From assembly GCF_030651835.1 (NCBI RefSeq), contig NZ_JAUSBX010000112.1, positions 1 to 49,030 on the forward strand: a stretch of 49,030 nt of DNA, in the 5' to 3' direction. A model generated the notes under the pieces. The model was not told the origin of the DNA. It saw only the letters and a program-made list of their open reading frames with translations, and searched no databases. Below, piece by piece: positions 27,071-36,500 of the stretch (its first letter is position 1; each line of letters opens with the position of its first letter). The position numbers and the translations under genes are program-made. Origin of the DNA: Methylicorpusculum sp. Its GTDB lineage: Bacteria; Pseudomonadota; Gammaproteobacteria; Methylococcales; Methylomonadaceae.

Positions 27071-27787
27071 TTAACCGTGATCTCTGATGTAATCGTCGAT
27101 CATGCGCTGAATACTTCGCCTTATCGATACCGGGTCAATCATGTTTTTAAATTCAATATCTACAGTTCCATACTTGCCGCTCTTCCCGGTCGTGCCGGCA
27201 GAATCCAAACGTAGGGTACCGATTCCTAATAATCTATCTAAAATCCCCTGATGAACCCCAATGGTCTTGATGTCACTAAACCGAATTTGGACCTGGGTTT
27301 GAGCAATAATTCCTTTTTTTAGAATTAATCCGTCGTCGTCGATAGAGAGTTTTGCGGCAAAATAGCTGTATATAAATCTCAATCCGTAAAGAATTAACAA
27401 GATTCCGCTGATTCCTACGACCTCCCCAAAACTCTTCAAATCAAACCCTGTCGGAATGTTTTCTATTTCTAATAAAGAAAACACTAAACTAACAACCTTG
27501 TAGGGCCTTAAAAATATCAGGATTCCTATCAGGATTTGGACATAATTGGGAATGAATCCTCGCCACGCTTGACGAAAATCATTATTTTTTAAACGGGCCT
27601 CTTTATTTTCACTGTTCGAAACATCTTGATTGGATCCAACTTTTTTAGCTGTGAAACCAAGCTGGTTATCAGCCATGACCGTGTATTTTTTCCCTGTTTC
27701 TCGTGCGAGCAGTTCACACATATCCAGTGCGTCATCAAAACTCGCAAAGGAATTCATGCTCAAATTGATAGTGTTATTTTTGGCCAT
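27071..27787 (-). CDS. Membrane protein with a bacterial PH (bPH2/DUF304) domain
   Basis: A 238-residue protein. An N-terminal soluble part (1-85) is followed by two membrane helices (about 88-108 and 125-145; VQILIGILIFLRPYKVVSLVFSLL and GISGILLILYGLRFIYSYF). The C-terminal domain (about 148-235; LSIDDDGLILKKGIIAQTQVQIRFSDIKTIGVHQGILDRLLGIGTLRL) is a typical bPH2 fold, in which the DRLLGIGTL segment is the family signature. bPH2 domains bind membranes or partners; no enzyme activity is known. It lies between the ATPase and the TraI homologue with 1-bp and 5-bp junctions, so it belongs to the same machine. Confidence 0.75.
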   Translation of the reverse strand: MAKNNTINLSMNSFASFDDALDMCELLARETGKKYTVMADNQLGFTAKKVGSNQDVSNSENKEARLKNNDFRQAWRGFIPNYVQILIGILIFLRPYKVVSLVFSLLEIENIPTGFDLKSFGEVVGISGILLILYGLRFIYSYFAAKLSIDDDGLILKKGIIAQTQVQIRFSDIKTIGVHQGILDRLLGIGTLRLDSAGTTGKSGKYGTVDIEFKNMIDPVSIRRSIQRMIDDYIRDHG

Positions 27788-29154
27788 TATTGTTTTCCTG
27801 CTTGAGATTTTGATGTTGGCAGTCGAACCATCGTGAATCTTGATTTCGTCTCGCCTTTGTTACTCATTTGTACGCCAATGACGTAAAACGGTTTGATGTA
27901 CTGCATCAGCTTCGATTCGATTTTCAGCTTCCGTATCAAGTTGTCCCAATACATTTGGTCAACGCCAAGCACCACCTTGGTCGCAACATTGGAAAAAAAG
28001 TCTTCGGAAAAATGTGTTGGCGATTGACTTGCGCAGACCAAGCCAAGCCCGAATTTGCGGCCTTCTTTTGCAATGGTGTTCAGGATGTTGTTCTCATCGT
28101 CTCTAAAGAACAAGTGTGCCTCATCGATGATCATGACATCCCTAAGCAATCCCTCTTCTTCTCTTCGAACAGGGCCTCTTTCGAGTGACGATGAAAAGAT
28201 TTCTTGAAGCCTAAATTCGACAAACATTCGTTTTTCATCTTCACGCAGTGCTGTGATGTCGTAGTGCCAGACCGGATTGGATCGGTCAAATGGAGGGCTT
28301 TGGTTCTTGAAGATCCCGCTGGCTTTGAGATTGTCGAAACGCTCTACCACGGACTTTAGAACTTCCTTGGATTCATATTTAATGAAGTCCTCCAGTTCCT
28401 TGCCGGTTTCAAGGTTTTGGATGTAATCCTTATAGGCTTTGCTTGCCTTTTGACGCAGATCCATCGCTTTCTCGAGCAGCTCTTCATCCGGTTTTGCACC
28501 CGGCGCCGAAAGCTGTTTCGATATTTTGTAAAGCTTACTGGTGATCTTGTTGAGTTCCTCCAAGGCTCTCCCTGCCTGGGTGTCACTGCCAATGATAAGT
28601 TGTTTGAGTTTGATAAAAGCATACCGGCAGGCGTCATCCATGGTTGGGTAGTGTTTTGGATACTTACGATCAAAGCCGTCGTTCAGCACCCATGACTTGT
28701 AGTTGTCAGCAAAAAATCCATTACCGGCATACAGGTCTGTGATCAAATGCCGCATGACCGCTTCTTGTCTTGAGCCGATTGGATGGCATCCGTTAATCGT
28801 CGCAATGAAATCCTGCGTGCGTTTCCTAACACCGCCGAAATGCCGGTCAGAACTGACTACGAATGGATTTAAACCGTATTCAGTGGATTCTGAGAATCTG
28901 ACTGAAGAAGCGCCTGGTAAGTCGATATCGCCATGCACGTCCATAATATGAATTCTGGGCGCCGGTGAGAAACGACGAGCTTGCTGTATAAAGCGTCTTA
29001 AAAACGTCGTTTTGCCCATGCCGGTTTTACCCATGACCAACATATGGGCGTTGACCAGGCAATCAAAATCGCAAAATACCGGTGTTGTTTGATTTTTTGA
29101 CAAGAGGTAATCATCTTGTCCGAGCTCGATTTTCATAGAAGCACCATGAACCAT
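27787..29154 (-). CDS. HerA/VirB4-like ATPase, first gene of the conjugation operon
   Basis: A protein of about 455 residues (an open frame also begins at TTG 29166; the ATG at 29154 is preferred here, and a further ATG at 29136 is possible). Walker A is MGKTGMGKTT (about residues 40-50), followed by RIHIMDVHGDIDLPG, a Walker-B-like strand. Walker B proper is VMIIDEAHLFFRDDENN, followed by FGLGLVCASQSPTHFS, the sensor strand of the HerA-FtsK family. A coiled region (about 180-260) is inserted between them. It resembles the ATP-binding DUF87/HerA-type proteins of conjugative elements, possibly a VirB4-like or second coupling ATPase. The 29-bp palindrome lies about 100 bp upstream. It ends with a 1-bp overlap with the next gene. 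Confidence 0.7.
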   Translation of the reverse strand: MVHGASMKIELGQDDYLLSKNQTTPVFCDFDCLVNAHMLVMGKTGMGKTTFLRRFIQQARRFSPAPRIHIMDVHGDIDLPGASSVRFSESTEYGLNPFVVSSDRHFGGVRKRTQDFIATINGCHPIGSRQEAVMRHLITDLYAGNGFFADNYKSWVLNDGFDRKYPKHYPTMDDACRYAFIKLKQLIIGSDTQAGRALEELNKITSKLYKISKQLSAPGAKPDEELLEKAMDLRQKASKAYKDYIQNLETGKELEDFIKYESKEVLKSVVERFDNLKASGIFKNQSPPFDRSNPVWHYDITALREDEKRMFVEFRLQEIFSSSLERGPVRREEEGLLRDVMIIDEAHLFFRDDENNILNTIAKEGRKFGLGLVCASQSPTHFSEDFFSNVATKVVLGVDQMYWDNLIRKLKIESKLMQYIKPFYVIGVQMSNKGETKSRFTMVRLPTSKSQAGKQ

Positions 29155-29222
29155 GCCGGATTGCAACTCTTTGTGGAGCCACTGCTCATCCTGATGCCAT
29201 CCGGATTTTGGTTTTAAAAGTT

Positions 29223-29255
29223 AAGATTACTAGAATCTTACGAAAAACCTTTTCG
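29223..29255 (-). terminator. Two adjacent short hairpins after the SGNH-like gene
   Basis: AAGATT/AATCTT around ACTAG (29223-29239) and CGAAAA/TTTTCG around ACC (29241-29255). They follow the stop codon at 29292 in the leftward direction and precede the ATPase gene. The second hairpin is followed by a T-rich run on the sense strand, so it could end the MBOAT transcript. Confidence 0.4.
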
Positions 29256-29266
29256 CTTCATCGCGG

Positions 29267-29295
29267 TGAAAGACGCGGTTTTTCGGCCTCTTTAG
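29267..29295 (-). promoter_or_regulatory. 29-bp palindrome upstream of the conjugation operon
   Basis: GAAAGA (29268-29273) and TCTTT (29289-29293), with the same 15-nt core as the copy at 2797 except one base and the outermost pair mutated. It overlaps the stop codon (29292-29294) of the SGNH-like gene and lies about 100 bp upstream of the ATPase start. Its orientation relative to the operon matches copies 2797 and 3755. Confidence 0.6.
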
Positions 29296-30377
29296 ATGAA
29301 ATCGTTTGTCTCACTCAATGCGCAATTAATCACCGTCTCAGACTCGACATCCCTAAAGTGCTTGTAGTCATAAAAGCGCTGATTCGCGTGTTGATCAGTT
29401 GCTAACAAATGCGTGCAATCGCTTATGTGCTTTTGTCTTGTCAGTTCGGCGATTTTTGTCCGGAACGCCTCGAGGCGATCCTCACCGTATGCTTTCATGA
29501 CATAAGGATGTAACGGATTCAGGTAAAATCTGGCATCCACCTTTTCATCGTCAAGCCACTTGACCAATGCTTCAAAATCATCAAATCGTGACTTGATCCA
29601 TGGCGGAGCATTAGCGGGTTTGGCGTTTACTGGAAATTGCTTGTTAATGAAGGCGGCTTGATCCCGCGCTATTTCTTGGTCGTAGCGATCTAAAAAGTAA
29701 CGTCCATTACCGTCAATAGCGTATCTCACCGAATGCATTCCTCTCGCTTCATTAATCAGTCTGCCCAATCCTTCCGATAAGCTCGATGCGAACAAGTAAT
29801 CAAAAATGACACGCTGTTTCGTTTCGCCACCGGCTTCTGGATGAAGTCTGTAGGCGGGCCCATACGACTTGATATCGGTGAATGCGATAGGCTCCAAACC
29901 ATAGACCACTGTTTTTATCGGCACGCCTTTGCGCTTCAATGCTTTTAATGTGGCCAAGATTTCTTCAGGCTTCGCCGCCAGAAAAGCAAGATTGTAGAAA
30001 GTCCTCCCCGGAAAACGCTTGTTCAGCAGTTCAGGGTCGACTAAACCCATAATGGATGATCCAACAATAAACGCGTCACGTTGTGGCGACTTTGTCACAG
30101 TTCGTTCGCCTGATAGCTCTCTGTTAATGGTTGAAACAATCGCTTCTGCAGAATCCGGAGATCTTTCTTTCGCGTCACGTAATAGATATTCAACCTTCAG
30201 GTAGCGCTCGTTGGTGGTTGATGAGGTGTATCGACTCCCTATTGAATATTCCGTCTTGAAAATCTGATACGGATTGACGATCACGTTCCAGGCAGGCAAA
30301 CACCAAGCCGCAACACCGCCTGTTAATAGTGCGGCTTTCCAGAACGAATCAAAACTGCCAATAGATAAAGCTTTCAT
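29292..30377 (-). CDS. SGNH-like membrane-anchored partner of an MBOAT acyltransferase
   Basis: A 361-residue protein with an N-terminal membrane anchor (about 14-31; KAALLTGGVAAWCLPAW). The extracytoplasmic part carries IVGSSIMGL (Ser107/108) and, near the end, DYKHFRD (D337-x-x-H340), the D-x-x-H motif of SGNH hydrolases. Together they resemble AlgJ/AlgX/DltD-type proteins that pass acyl groups to surface polymers with an MBOAT partner. The 29-bp overlap with the MBOAT gene (30349-30377) shows they are co-translated. The catalytic role is inferred from these motifs and the pairing. The 29-bp palindrome overlaps its stop codon. Confidence 0.6.
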   Translation of the reverse strand: MKALSIGSFDSFWKAALLTGGVAAWCLPAWNVIVNPYQIFKTEYSIGSRYTSSTTNERYLKVEYLLRDAKERSPDSAEAIVSTINRELSGERTVTKSPQRDAFIVGSSIMGLVDPELLNKRFPGRTFYNLAFLAAKPEEILATLKALKRKGVPIKTVVYGLEPIAFTDIKSYGPAYRLHPEAGGETKQRVIFDYLFASSLSEGLGRLINEARGMHSVRYAIDGNGRYFLDRYDQEIARDQAAFINKQFPVNAKPANAPPWIKSRFDDFEALVKWLDDEKVDARFYLNPLHPYVMKAYGEDRLEAFRTKIAELTRQKHISDCTHLLATDQHANQRFYDYKHFRDVESETVINCALSETNDFI

Positions 30378-31767
30378 GGGAACCTGACATCCAAATGCTG
30401 GTAAAAAAAAGAACTGTGAACAAGGCTAGATTTTTCCCGTTTGCCTCAAGCAGCTGTGCTTCTTTTTGAGCGTTCGCATAGGCCATGCAAACGGTTAACA
30501 GAATTGCGGCCTGAATCACTTCTATACCCGTGATCAGACTCGTCTGGGTGCCTGTTTGGCAAAATCCTGAAATCATGCTCGGTAGCGCAATTCCGTTTAG
30601 ACCTAGCATTCCTTTCCAGATAGAAAGCGCTTGCTCAAGCGATTCAGCTCTAAAAACCACCCAAGCGAGGGTGACTGAAATAAATGTCACTGCCATAGCG
30701 AGGTTGTCCGGCAATTCAATTTTTAATGTCTGCCAAACACGATGCAGCCCGATGAACATCCCCTGGAGAATCCCCCAAAGAATAAAAGTCCATGCGGCGC
30801 CATGCCACAGTCCGCCCATGGTCATCGTCACAGCGGCTGCTAGAATGCCCTTGTAGAGGCCATTCCTATTGCCACCCAAGGGAATGTAAAGATAGTCTCG
30901 TAGGAACCTTGATAAGGTCATGTGCCACCGTTTCCAGAATTCGGCAATGCTGACCGATTGGTAAGGGGAATTGAAGTTTTGTGGCAATAGGATTCCGAAC
31001 ATAAGCCCGATCCCAATCGCCATGTCCGAGTATCCAGAAAAGTCGAAATATATTTGCAAGCCATAACCAACAGCTGCTACCCAGGACTCGAAAAACTGCA
31101 AAACCGCATCCGCGGCGAACAGTGGATCGACCTTTTCGGCGACACGGTCAGCAATTACAGATTTTTTGAATAGCCCGACAGCAAACAGGAACAAGCCCTG
31201 CGAAAATTGCTGTGCGTTGAAGTTCACCCGATCTTTCAATTGCGGCATTACATCGGAGTAATGAAGGATTGGACCTGCGATCAAATGCGGATAAAACGAA
31301 ATGGAGAACGCGAACCGTCTCAGGTTGAAATCTTCAACATAGCCCTTGTAACAATCCACCAGGTAAGCGATCACTTGGAAGGTAAAAAATGAGATCCCAA
31401 GAGGCAACACTAAATGCATAACCGGCACATCGTTACCCGTTGCCGCGTTCCAGTTTTCGATGAAGAAGTCTGAGTATTTGAAGTAGCCCAACAGCCCAAC
31501 GTTGAACAAAAGTCCAGCTATCAGTAGCTGTTTGGACTTTGTTTGAGAAATCCTTTGCCCTACATAAAAATTTGCTACTGCGTTCCCGATAAGGAGTGGG
31601 ACATATCGCGTATCCCACCAGCCATAGAAATAGATCGAGCAGAGAATGACGAACAACTGCGCATCATGCTCTCGTTCGAGTTTCTGCAGCAACCACCAGG
31701 TTGCAATGGAAAAAGGGAGGAAGAAATAAATGAATTCAGGTGAGTTGAATAGCATGTTTGAATCCAA
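30349..31767 (-). CDS. MBOAT-family O-acyltransferase (AlgI-like)
   Basis: A 472-residue membrane protein with the AlgI signature: IYFDFSGYSDMAIGIGLMFGI, then FWKRWHMTLSRFLRDYLYIPLGG, and the catalytic-His segment MGGLWHGAAWTFILWG. About ten hydrophobic helices span the length, as usual (AlgI about 520 residues). MBOAT proteins move an acyl group, commonly acetyl, across the inner membrane to a polysaccharide or teichoic-acid-like acceptor, passing it to an SGNH partner, here the overlapping gene downstream. It has a strong start at ATG 31767 and lies 48 bp after the shared 29-bp palindrome. It is unusual cargo inside a conjugative element; it may alter the surface to affect phage, pili or mating. 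Confidence 0.85.
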   Translation of the reverse strand: MDSNMLFNSPEFIYFFLPFSIATWWLLQKLEREHDAQLFVILCSIYFYGWWDTRYVPLLIGNAVANFYVGQRISQTKSKQLLIAGLLFNVGLLGYFKYSDFFIENWNAATGNDVPVMHLVLPLGISFFTFQVIAYLVDCYKGYVEDFNLRRFAFSISFYPHLIAGPILHYSDVMPQLKDRVNFNAQQFSQGLFLFAVGLFKKSVIADRVAEKVDPLFAADAVLQFFESWVAAVGYGLQIYFDFSGYSDMAIGIGLMFGILLPQNFNSPYQSVSIAEFWKRWHMTLSRFLRDYLYIPLGGNRNGLYKGILAAAVTMTMGGLWHGAAWTFILWGILQGMFIGLHRVWQTLKIELPDNLAMAVTFISVTLAWVVFRAESLEQALSIWKGMLGLNGIALPSMISGFCQTGTQTSLITGIEVIQAAILLTVCMAYANAQKEAQLLEANGKNLALFTVLFFTSIWMSGSHESFIYWQF

Positions 31768-31814
31768 ATGATTGAAATCTGCATACTACTCATTGCACAA
31801 TCACCTCATGGCAC

Positions 31815-31843
31815 CGAAAGATCGCCTAAAAACGACTCTTTCG
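31815..31843 (-). promoter_or_regulatory. 29-bp palindrome upstream of the MBOAT pair
   Basis: CGAAAGA (31815-31821), 15 nt with an A5 core, TCTTTCG (31837-31843). The arms are perfect and identical to those of the copies at 2797 and 3755, but the core is less similar and in the opposite orientation relative to the gene. It lies 48 bp upstream of the start at 31767. Confidence 0.6.
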
Positions 31844-32475
31844 ACTTTGGATTTTGGGTAACTTGATACGTGGTTTTTTGCCAAGGGATGTGAATGTGTA
31901 TTTGGGTATTCGGTATTGGGTGGTGAAAAGCGGTGAAGACCGGGCGATCTTGACGTAACGCCAAGTGGTTTACGAGGCCGCTAAGGCCAAAATCCGGAGC
32001 GTTGGAGTCGTCACACCCGAAACTGGGATTGGCAGCCAAAAGTCTGTTTAAATCCTGATAAACCAAACAATAATGCGGCGAAAAAAACCGACACTACTGT
32101 CCACTAATTTTTAACTGATGCGACAACTACGTTGACATTTACCGTTTGGCTTACCCCTATCAGAGCACAAGGAAGTGTTCGGCCCTTGCCATCCATGGCG
32201 ACTGGATCTTGGCAACCCCTGCCGAGATGACGATTTTTGACTGAGCTGATGATCTTTATAATCAAGTGGCTTTTTGGGCTCCTGTAAATATCTTCCGTTT
32301 GCTTTTGCTCATTTTCTACCTTTCATTTCCCGTCAGGGCATAGCTTAAACTACTTCCGGGATTCCGGGGATCCACTTTACAATGCGACATCAAGGAATAA
32401 ACTGCGTTATATGGTCAACTAATCCGACCCGAATGCGTTCACTGGACATTTGTCGTGCTGTCTACATTATTTTCA
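31844..32475. other. Gene-free stretch upstream of the MBOAT pair
   Basis: About 630 bp without a convincing gene. The only longer frame (31806-32066, leftward) has no family match and covers the palindrome. No repeat or hairpin of note was seen. It separates the conjugative-element region from the anti-CRISPR-like gene and may contain a boundary of the element. Confidence 0.4.
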
Positions 32476-33447
32476 TTACTCCCGATCACCGCCAACCACC
32501 ATCGGCATGAGCCATTGGTAATTAAAGCGCCGCTCACCATCTCGTGGCCCCGTCCAGAATCCGTGCCAGTGTCCACGCCTAACATGGGTTTTGACTGAGC
32601 GGCCAGTGTCCTTCACGGTTTCCGTGTTCGTTCGCAACAGTTCACCGATTTCCCGACCAACCGACCACACGCGCGGCTTATCGGCTGGAAACCATCGCCA
32701 GCCACGCTTAGTTTTTGTCCGCTGTGGGCGTTTGGGTGACGTTCCGGGTTCGCGGTCGCTGTCGATTTCCGGCACATCACTGCAGATGTACAGCAGCAGC
32801 GAAATCAACGGATTGATGCTTGCCGCCAGTTGCTGAACATGATCCTTATTCGGCGCAAAGTCTATGCGGTGTGCTTCGGCTTGACGCACTGCTTCGCTAT
32901 TGGCGCGATCAATGGCCTCGGTCACAGTCCATGGCCCGAGATGCACGGGAACCGGAATCAGATGCTCATCGGTATCGAGCAATAGCCGCAACTCGCTACG
33001 GTACGTATTGATGTCGTATTCCAGATGCGCCCAATAGCCATGCAGCAGGCTTCCCAACCAAGTGAGCCCCGGCGTATTTATATAAATACACCATTCCGGC
33101 AGCCGATACAGGACGTCGCTAGGCATGTCGCCAACGACAAGCGTATCAGCCAACGCGGCCATAAAATCGGCATCAAATTGATAAACACCCTGGCTGTAAC
33201 GCCAAGTACCGATTGCCGCCAGTCGTCCCAAATCGATAGCCAGATGCAGCGGTAATCGGCCGCCAGGGTCGATTTGAACGGAGTTGTCAATGCTGACAAT
33301 CGCGGCCCAACCGGCCATCGGTATGAAGCACCATGATGGCCAATCAGGCAGATCGCGGCTTTTGCTTTGCCGGAATTCGTCTACAAATTTACTAGTAGAG
33401 GGGTATAGTCGCATCGCTGCCACTAGGTGTTCTAAGGGACGAAGCAT
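32476..33447 (-). CDS. AcrVA2-family anti-CRISPR homologue
   Basis: A 323-residue protein matching AcrVA2 of Moraxella bovoculi (about 322 residues) along its whole length. Corresponding blocks: WCFIPMAGWAA near the N-terminus, AAIGTWRYSQGVYQFDADF, YRLPEWCIYINTPG, LRLLLDTDEHLIPVPVHLG, RVWSVGREIGELLR, and C-terminal KTHVRRGHWHGFWTG followed by RWQ-like (NYQWLMPMVVGG). The match is from my recall of the AcrVA2 sequence, not an alignment. AcrVA2 lowers Cas12a (type V-A) by triggering loss of its mRNA when the conserved N-terminal peptide is being made. Homologues occur on mobile elements in hosts without Cas12a, so the target here is unknown. It stands alone; no Aca-type helix-turn-helix regulator is next to it. 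Confidence 0.8.
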   Translation of the reverse strand: MLRPLEHLVAAMRLYPSTSKFVDEFRQSKSRDLPDWPSWCFIPMAGWAAIVSIDNSVQIDPGGRLPLHLAIDLGRLAAIGTWRYSQGVYQFDADFMAALADTLVVGDMPSDVLYRLPEWCIYINTPGLTWLGSLLHGYWAHLEYDINTYRSELRLLLDTDEHLIPVPVHLGPWTVTEAIDRANSEAVRQAEAHRIDFAPNKDHVQQLAASINPLISLLLYICSDVPEIDSDREPGTSPKRPQRTKTKRGWRWFPADKPRVWSVGREIGELLRTNTETVKDTGRSVKTHVRRGHWHGFWTGPRDGERRFNYQWLMPMVVGGDRE

Positions 33448-33587
33448 TCCAATACATCTCCCAGTTTCATAGTTGTGGCTGAAAAAATCACAAAAACTGT
33501 CATAGCGTTTTTTCTTGTAATTGTGTACTCATAGCTATCAGTTATATGATTTTACCCTCTTCTTGGCAGACACAGCGAAGCTAACGA

Positions 33588-36500
33588 TCACAACCATACA
33601 ACATTCACTTGTTTGCCAAAAACCTCTTGAACTAGTGGAATCAAATGGTCATGGTGGCTAAGAAAAATAACTTGAGTCTGTTCGGATAATGCCTTAAGTG
33701 CTTCAAATCCCGCTTTTGATCGGACATCATCGTAATTGATAAAAAGATCGTCTGCGATGAATGGCAATGGCATGGCTTGTTCCAGGTGCATTTCCAGGGC
33801 CGCCAGTCGAAGTGCCAAGTAAAGCTGATCCCGTGTGCCGTCACTCATGCCTGAAATACCAACTAGCTTGCCATCGGAGCGAAGCCCCTCAAGGACCATC
33901 GGTTGCCGTTCAAAATCCACAATCAGCTTGCTAAACGATCCTGACGTTAATGTCGAAAAGATCGCACCCGCACGTTGTAGCAGTGGCCCCTGCTTCTCTT
34001 CCCGATAGCGGTCTATAGACCAGCGGAGCAAGCGCCCGGCGGTGCAAACTTTTACATAGCGTTCTGCGACATCCGACATTTGCGCGATCGCTTCTTGGCG
34101 TTGGGCCTCTGCTTGTGTGGCTGCATCTGATCCACCGATTTCGGACAAGGCTCGTAAGGCGTTTGCATGGTCAGCGGAAAGAGTCGTTTGCTGCAGCACT
34201 GCATCAGCAATTTCATCGTTGATGTGGGTGAGTTCAGCGGCAAGCTGAATCAGGTCCGCGGCATCAATCTCCGCTTCGAGTTGCTCCCGTGTCAGACCAT
34301 CCCCCCCATTAAGCAGACTAGCTTTAGCTTGTGTCAGCGCTGTATTTAGGCGGCGTTGCTCATCAGATCGACTAATTGCTTCATTCAACAAAGCCGGGGT
34401 GTCGACCCCGGCTTTTTCCATTAATGGTTTCAAACTCGCCATTGCTGTTTGACTCGAGTCCCTGGCTTCTAGCACCTGGCTGTTTGCGACACGCAAGGCT
34501 TCCTTAAGGCGACTGCTTTCCGCAAAAGACTCGCGGGCTTGACCTAATCGATTGGCTAATGTTTGTGCTATTTGCTCAGCGGGCTGATCTTTGAGCTCAG
34601 CCGCAATGATTTGTGCGAGTCGATCAGCTTCAACAGAAAATGCCTTCAGGTCAGCATTCATGGTGTCGATACGCTCGACTTGAATCTGCCGCATCTTTTC
34701 TAACTTTTCGGCTATTTGCTCAATGAGCTCAAGAGCGCCTTCTGCCGTTCCACTATCGCTGTCAGGCGATAATCCCATCTTGGCGAGCGTTATTGACCAG
34801 GCTTTAGACCAACGGCGTTCCTCCGTTTTCGCGTCCTCAGTGGTTTGCTTTAATGTAGTAGCCAGTGACTGCGCAGCCAGCAATTGTGCCGATAAGGTTT
34901 CGTGCCGAATTTTAGCGCTATCGATCGCTTGAATAGGCTGTTCTGCCTGAACGCACAGGATAGATAAGCTATCCGTATCGACCACAGGAAGCCCCGTTTC
35001 TTGTAACGCCTTGACGAGATTGAGTCTGGACTTTGCAACTAAACGGTTAAATGAATCAAATTCATCCTGTGCATCTTGATGTGCAATAGCCGCAGTCAGT
35101 ACCCTTTCCCGTTTAAGAAGCCATGCCCCCATGTCCTCTAAAAGCATGCCGTCTAAACCGATTGATATTGCTTCATGAGCCCATTGATCATCTAACAACT
35201 GAAATTCTCCTTCCACTTGTGCACATTGGCCTTCAATCATCATCAGGCTCTGCTTCTCCCGTTCAAGCAGTTGATTCAAACTTTGGAGTTCGGTTGCTTC
35301 CTCGACATCGTCGAGCCGCCTATCGGCGACTTGGTCGGCATGGGTCATCTTTTCCTCAAACGAGTGTCCCTCTCGCTGCAGATCAATATCACCCGTTTTT
35401 ATCGCCTCCCACGTTGCATCTCGTTCAGTCCGAGCTTCAATCACCGCAGCAAGTGTCGTGGGCTGATGTAGCGCTTTAAACTGGGCAATTTGCAGTTCAA
35501 TTCGGACAACCTCTTCAGTTTGATCTTGTAGCCGTAACTTTACCGACTTCCTGTCGGCGCTAAGGGCTTGCCGCTGTTGTATCAAACGGGTTAATTTTTC
35601 TTGGCTAGGCGGCTGCAGAGCTGTTAACTCAGGCAATGGCTTACACCATTGCCCAAACGCTGACAATAAACCTTCCAGCGCTGACTTCGTCTTGGTTAAC
35701 GTAGTCTGTAGTTTTTGATTGATTATCTCGGTGTCACCGAATGATTTGGCGTTTGCTAATGCTGCCCGCAGAGCAGGCTTGACCTCACCCGTTTGCAAAG
35801 CGGCAAGTTGCGTTGACAGCGCTTCGATTTCAGAACCCTTGGTCTTTTCTGCCTGTTCTGCTGCCCGTAATGTCTGAATAATGCCGCCACGGTCGCGGAT
35901 CAGTTGCCTGAGTTCGCGGCGAACCAGCAGTGTCGGCAGGCGCTGGGCAATGACGCTGTCAGAGTCCGGTGCCCAACCCAACTGGGCGCAGGCATGACCC
36001 ACCGCTTGCCAAAGCGCGGCTATTTCATTTTTTCGATTGGCGATATCGCGTTTATAGGCGCTGTATTGAAGGCGAAGGTTATCCAGTTTGGTTATGTCGG
36101 CATCCAGATCAAGTAGCGCTTGGTTCACAGTGATGTGTGATAACGCTTCCGTGATGTTTTCAACCTCGTTATTGCGCAATTCCAGACGCTGAAGGGCGAT
36201 AGCGAGCTCTCGTTCTGCGTTTGCGAGAGTGGCCGCAGCATCTGCCGGCAGTTCTATCACTTCAGCCAATTCAACCAGTTTCTGTTCGTTTTCTTTTAGG
36301 GTGATCAGAAACGGGGCTAACCGGCGAATGCGTTCAAGGCTGATACGCTGACATTGGAGTTGCTGGTGTCGTTCGCGTTCACTACTGAGCGCTTCTTGTA
36401 GAGATTCAACTTTACCATTGGCGTCCACCCAGACTTTAGTGCGAACAGTGGCTTCTTTTAAGGCGGCGGTCGCCTTGTCGAGTTGATCTGCGGCAATATA

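Noticed and set aside
31806-32066. An 86-codon leftward open frame upstream of the MBOAT gene
   Set aside because: It covers the 29-bp palindrome, has odd composition and no family match.
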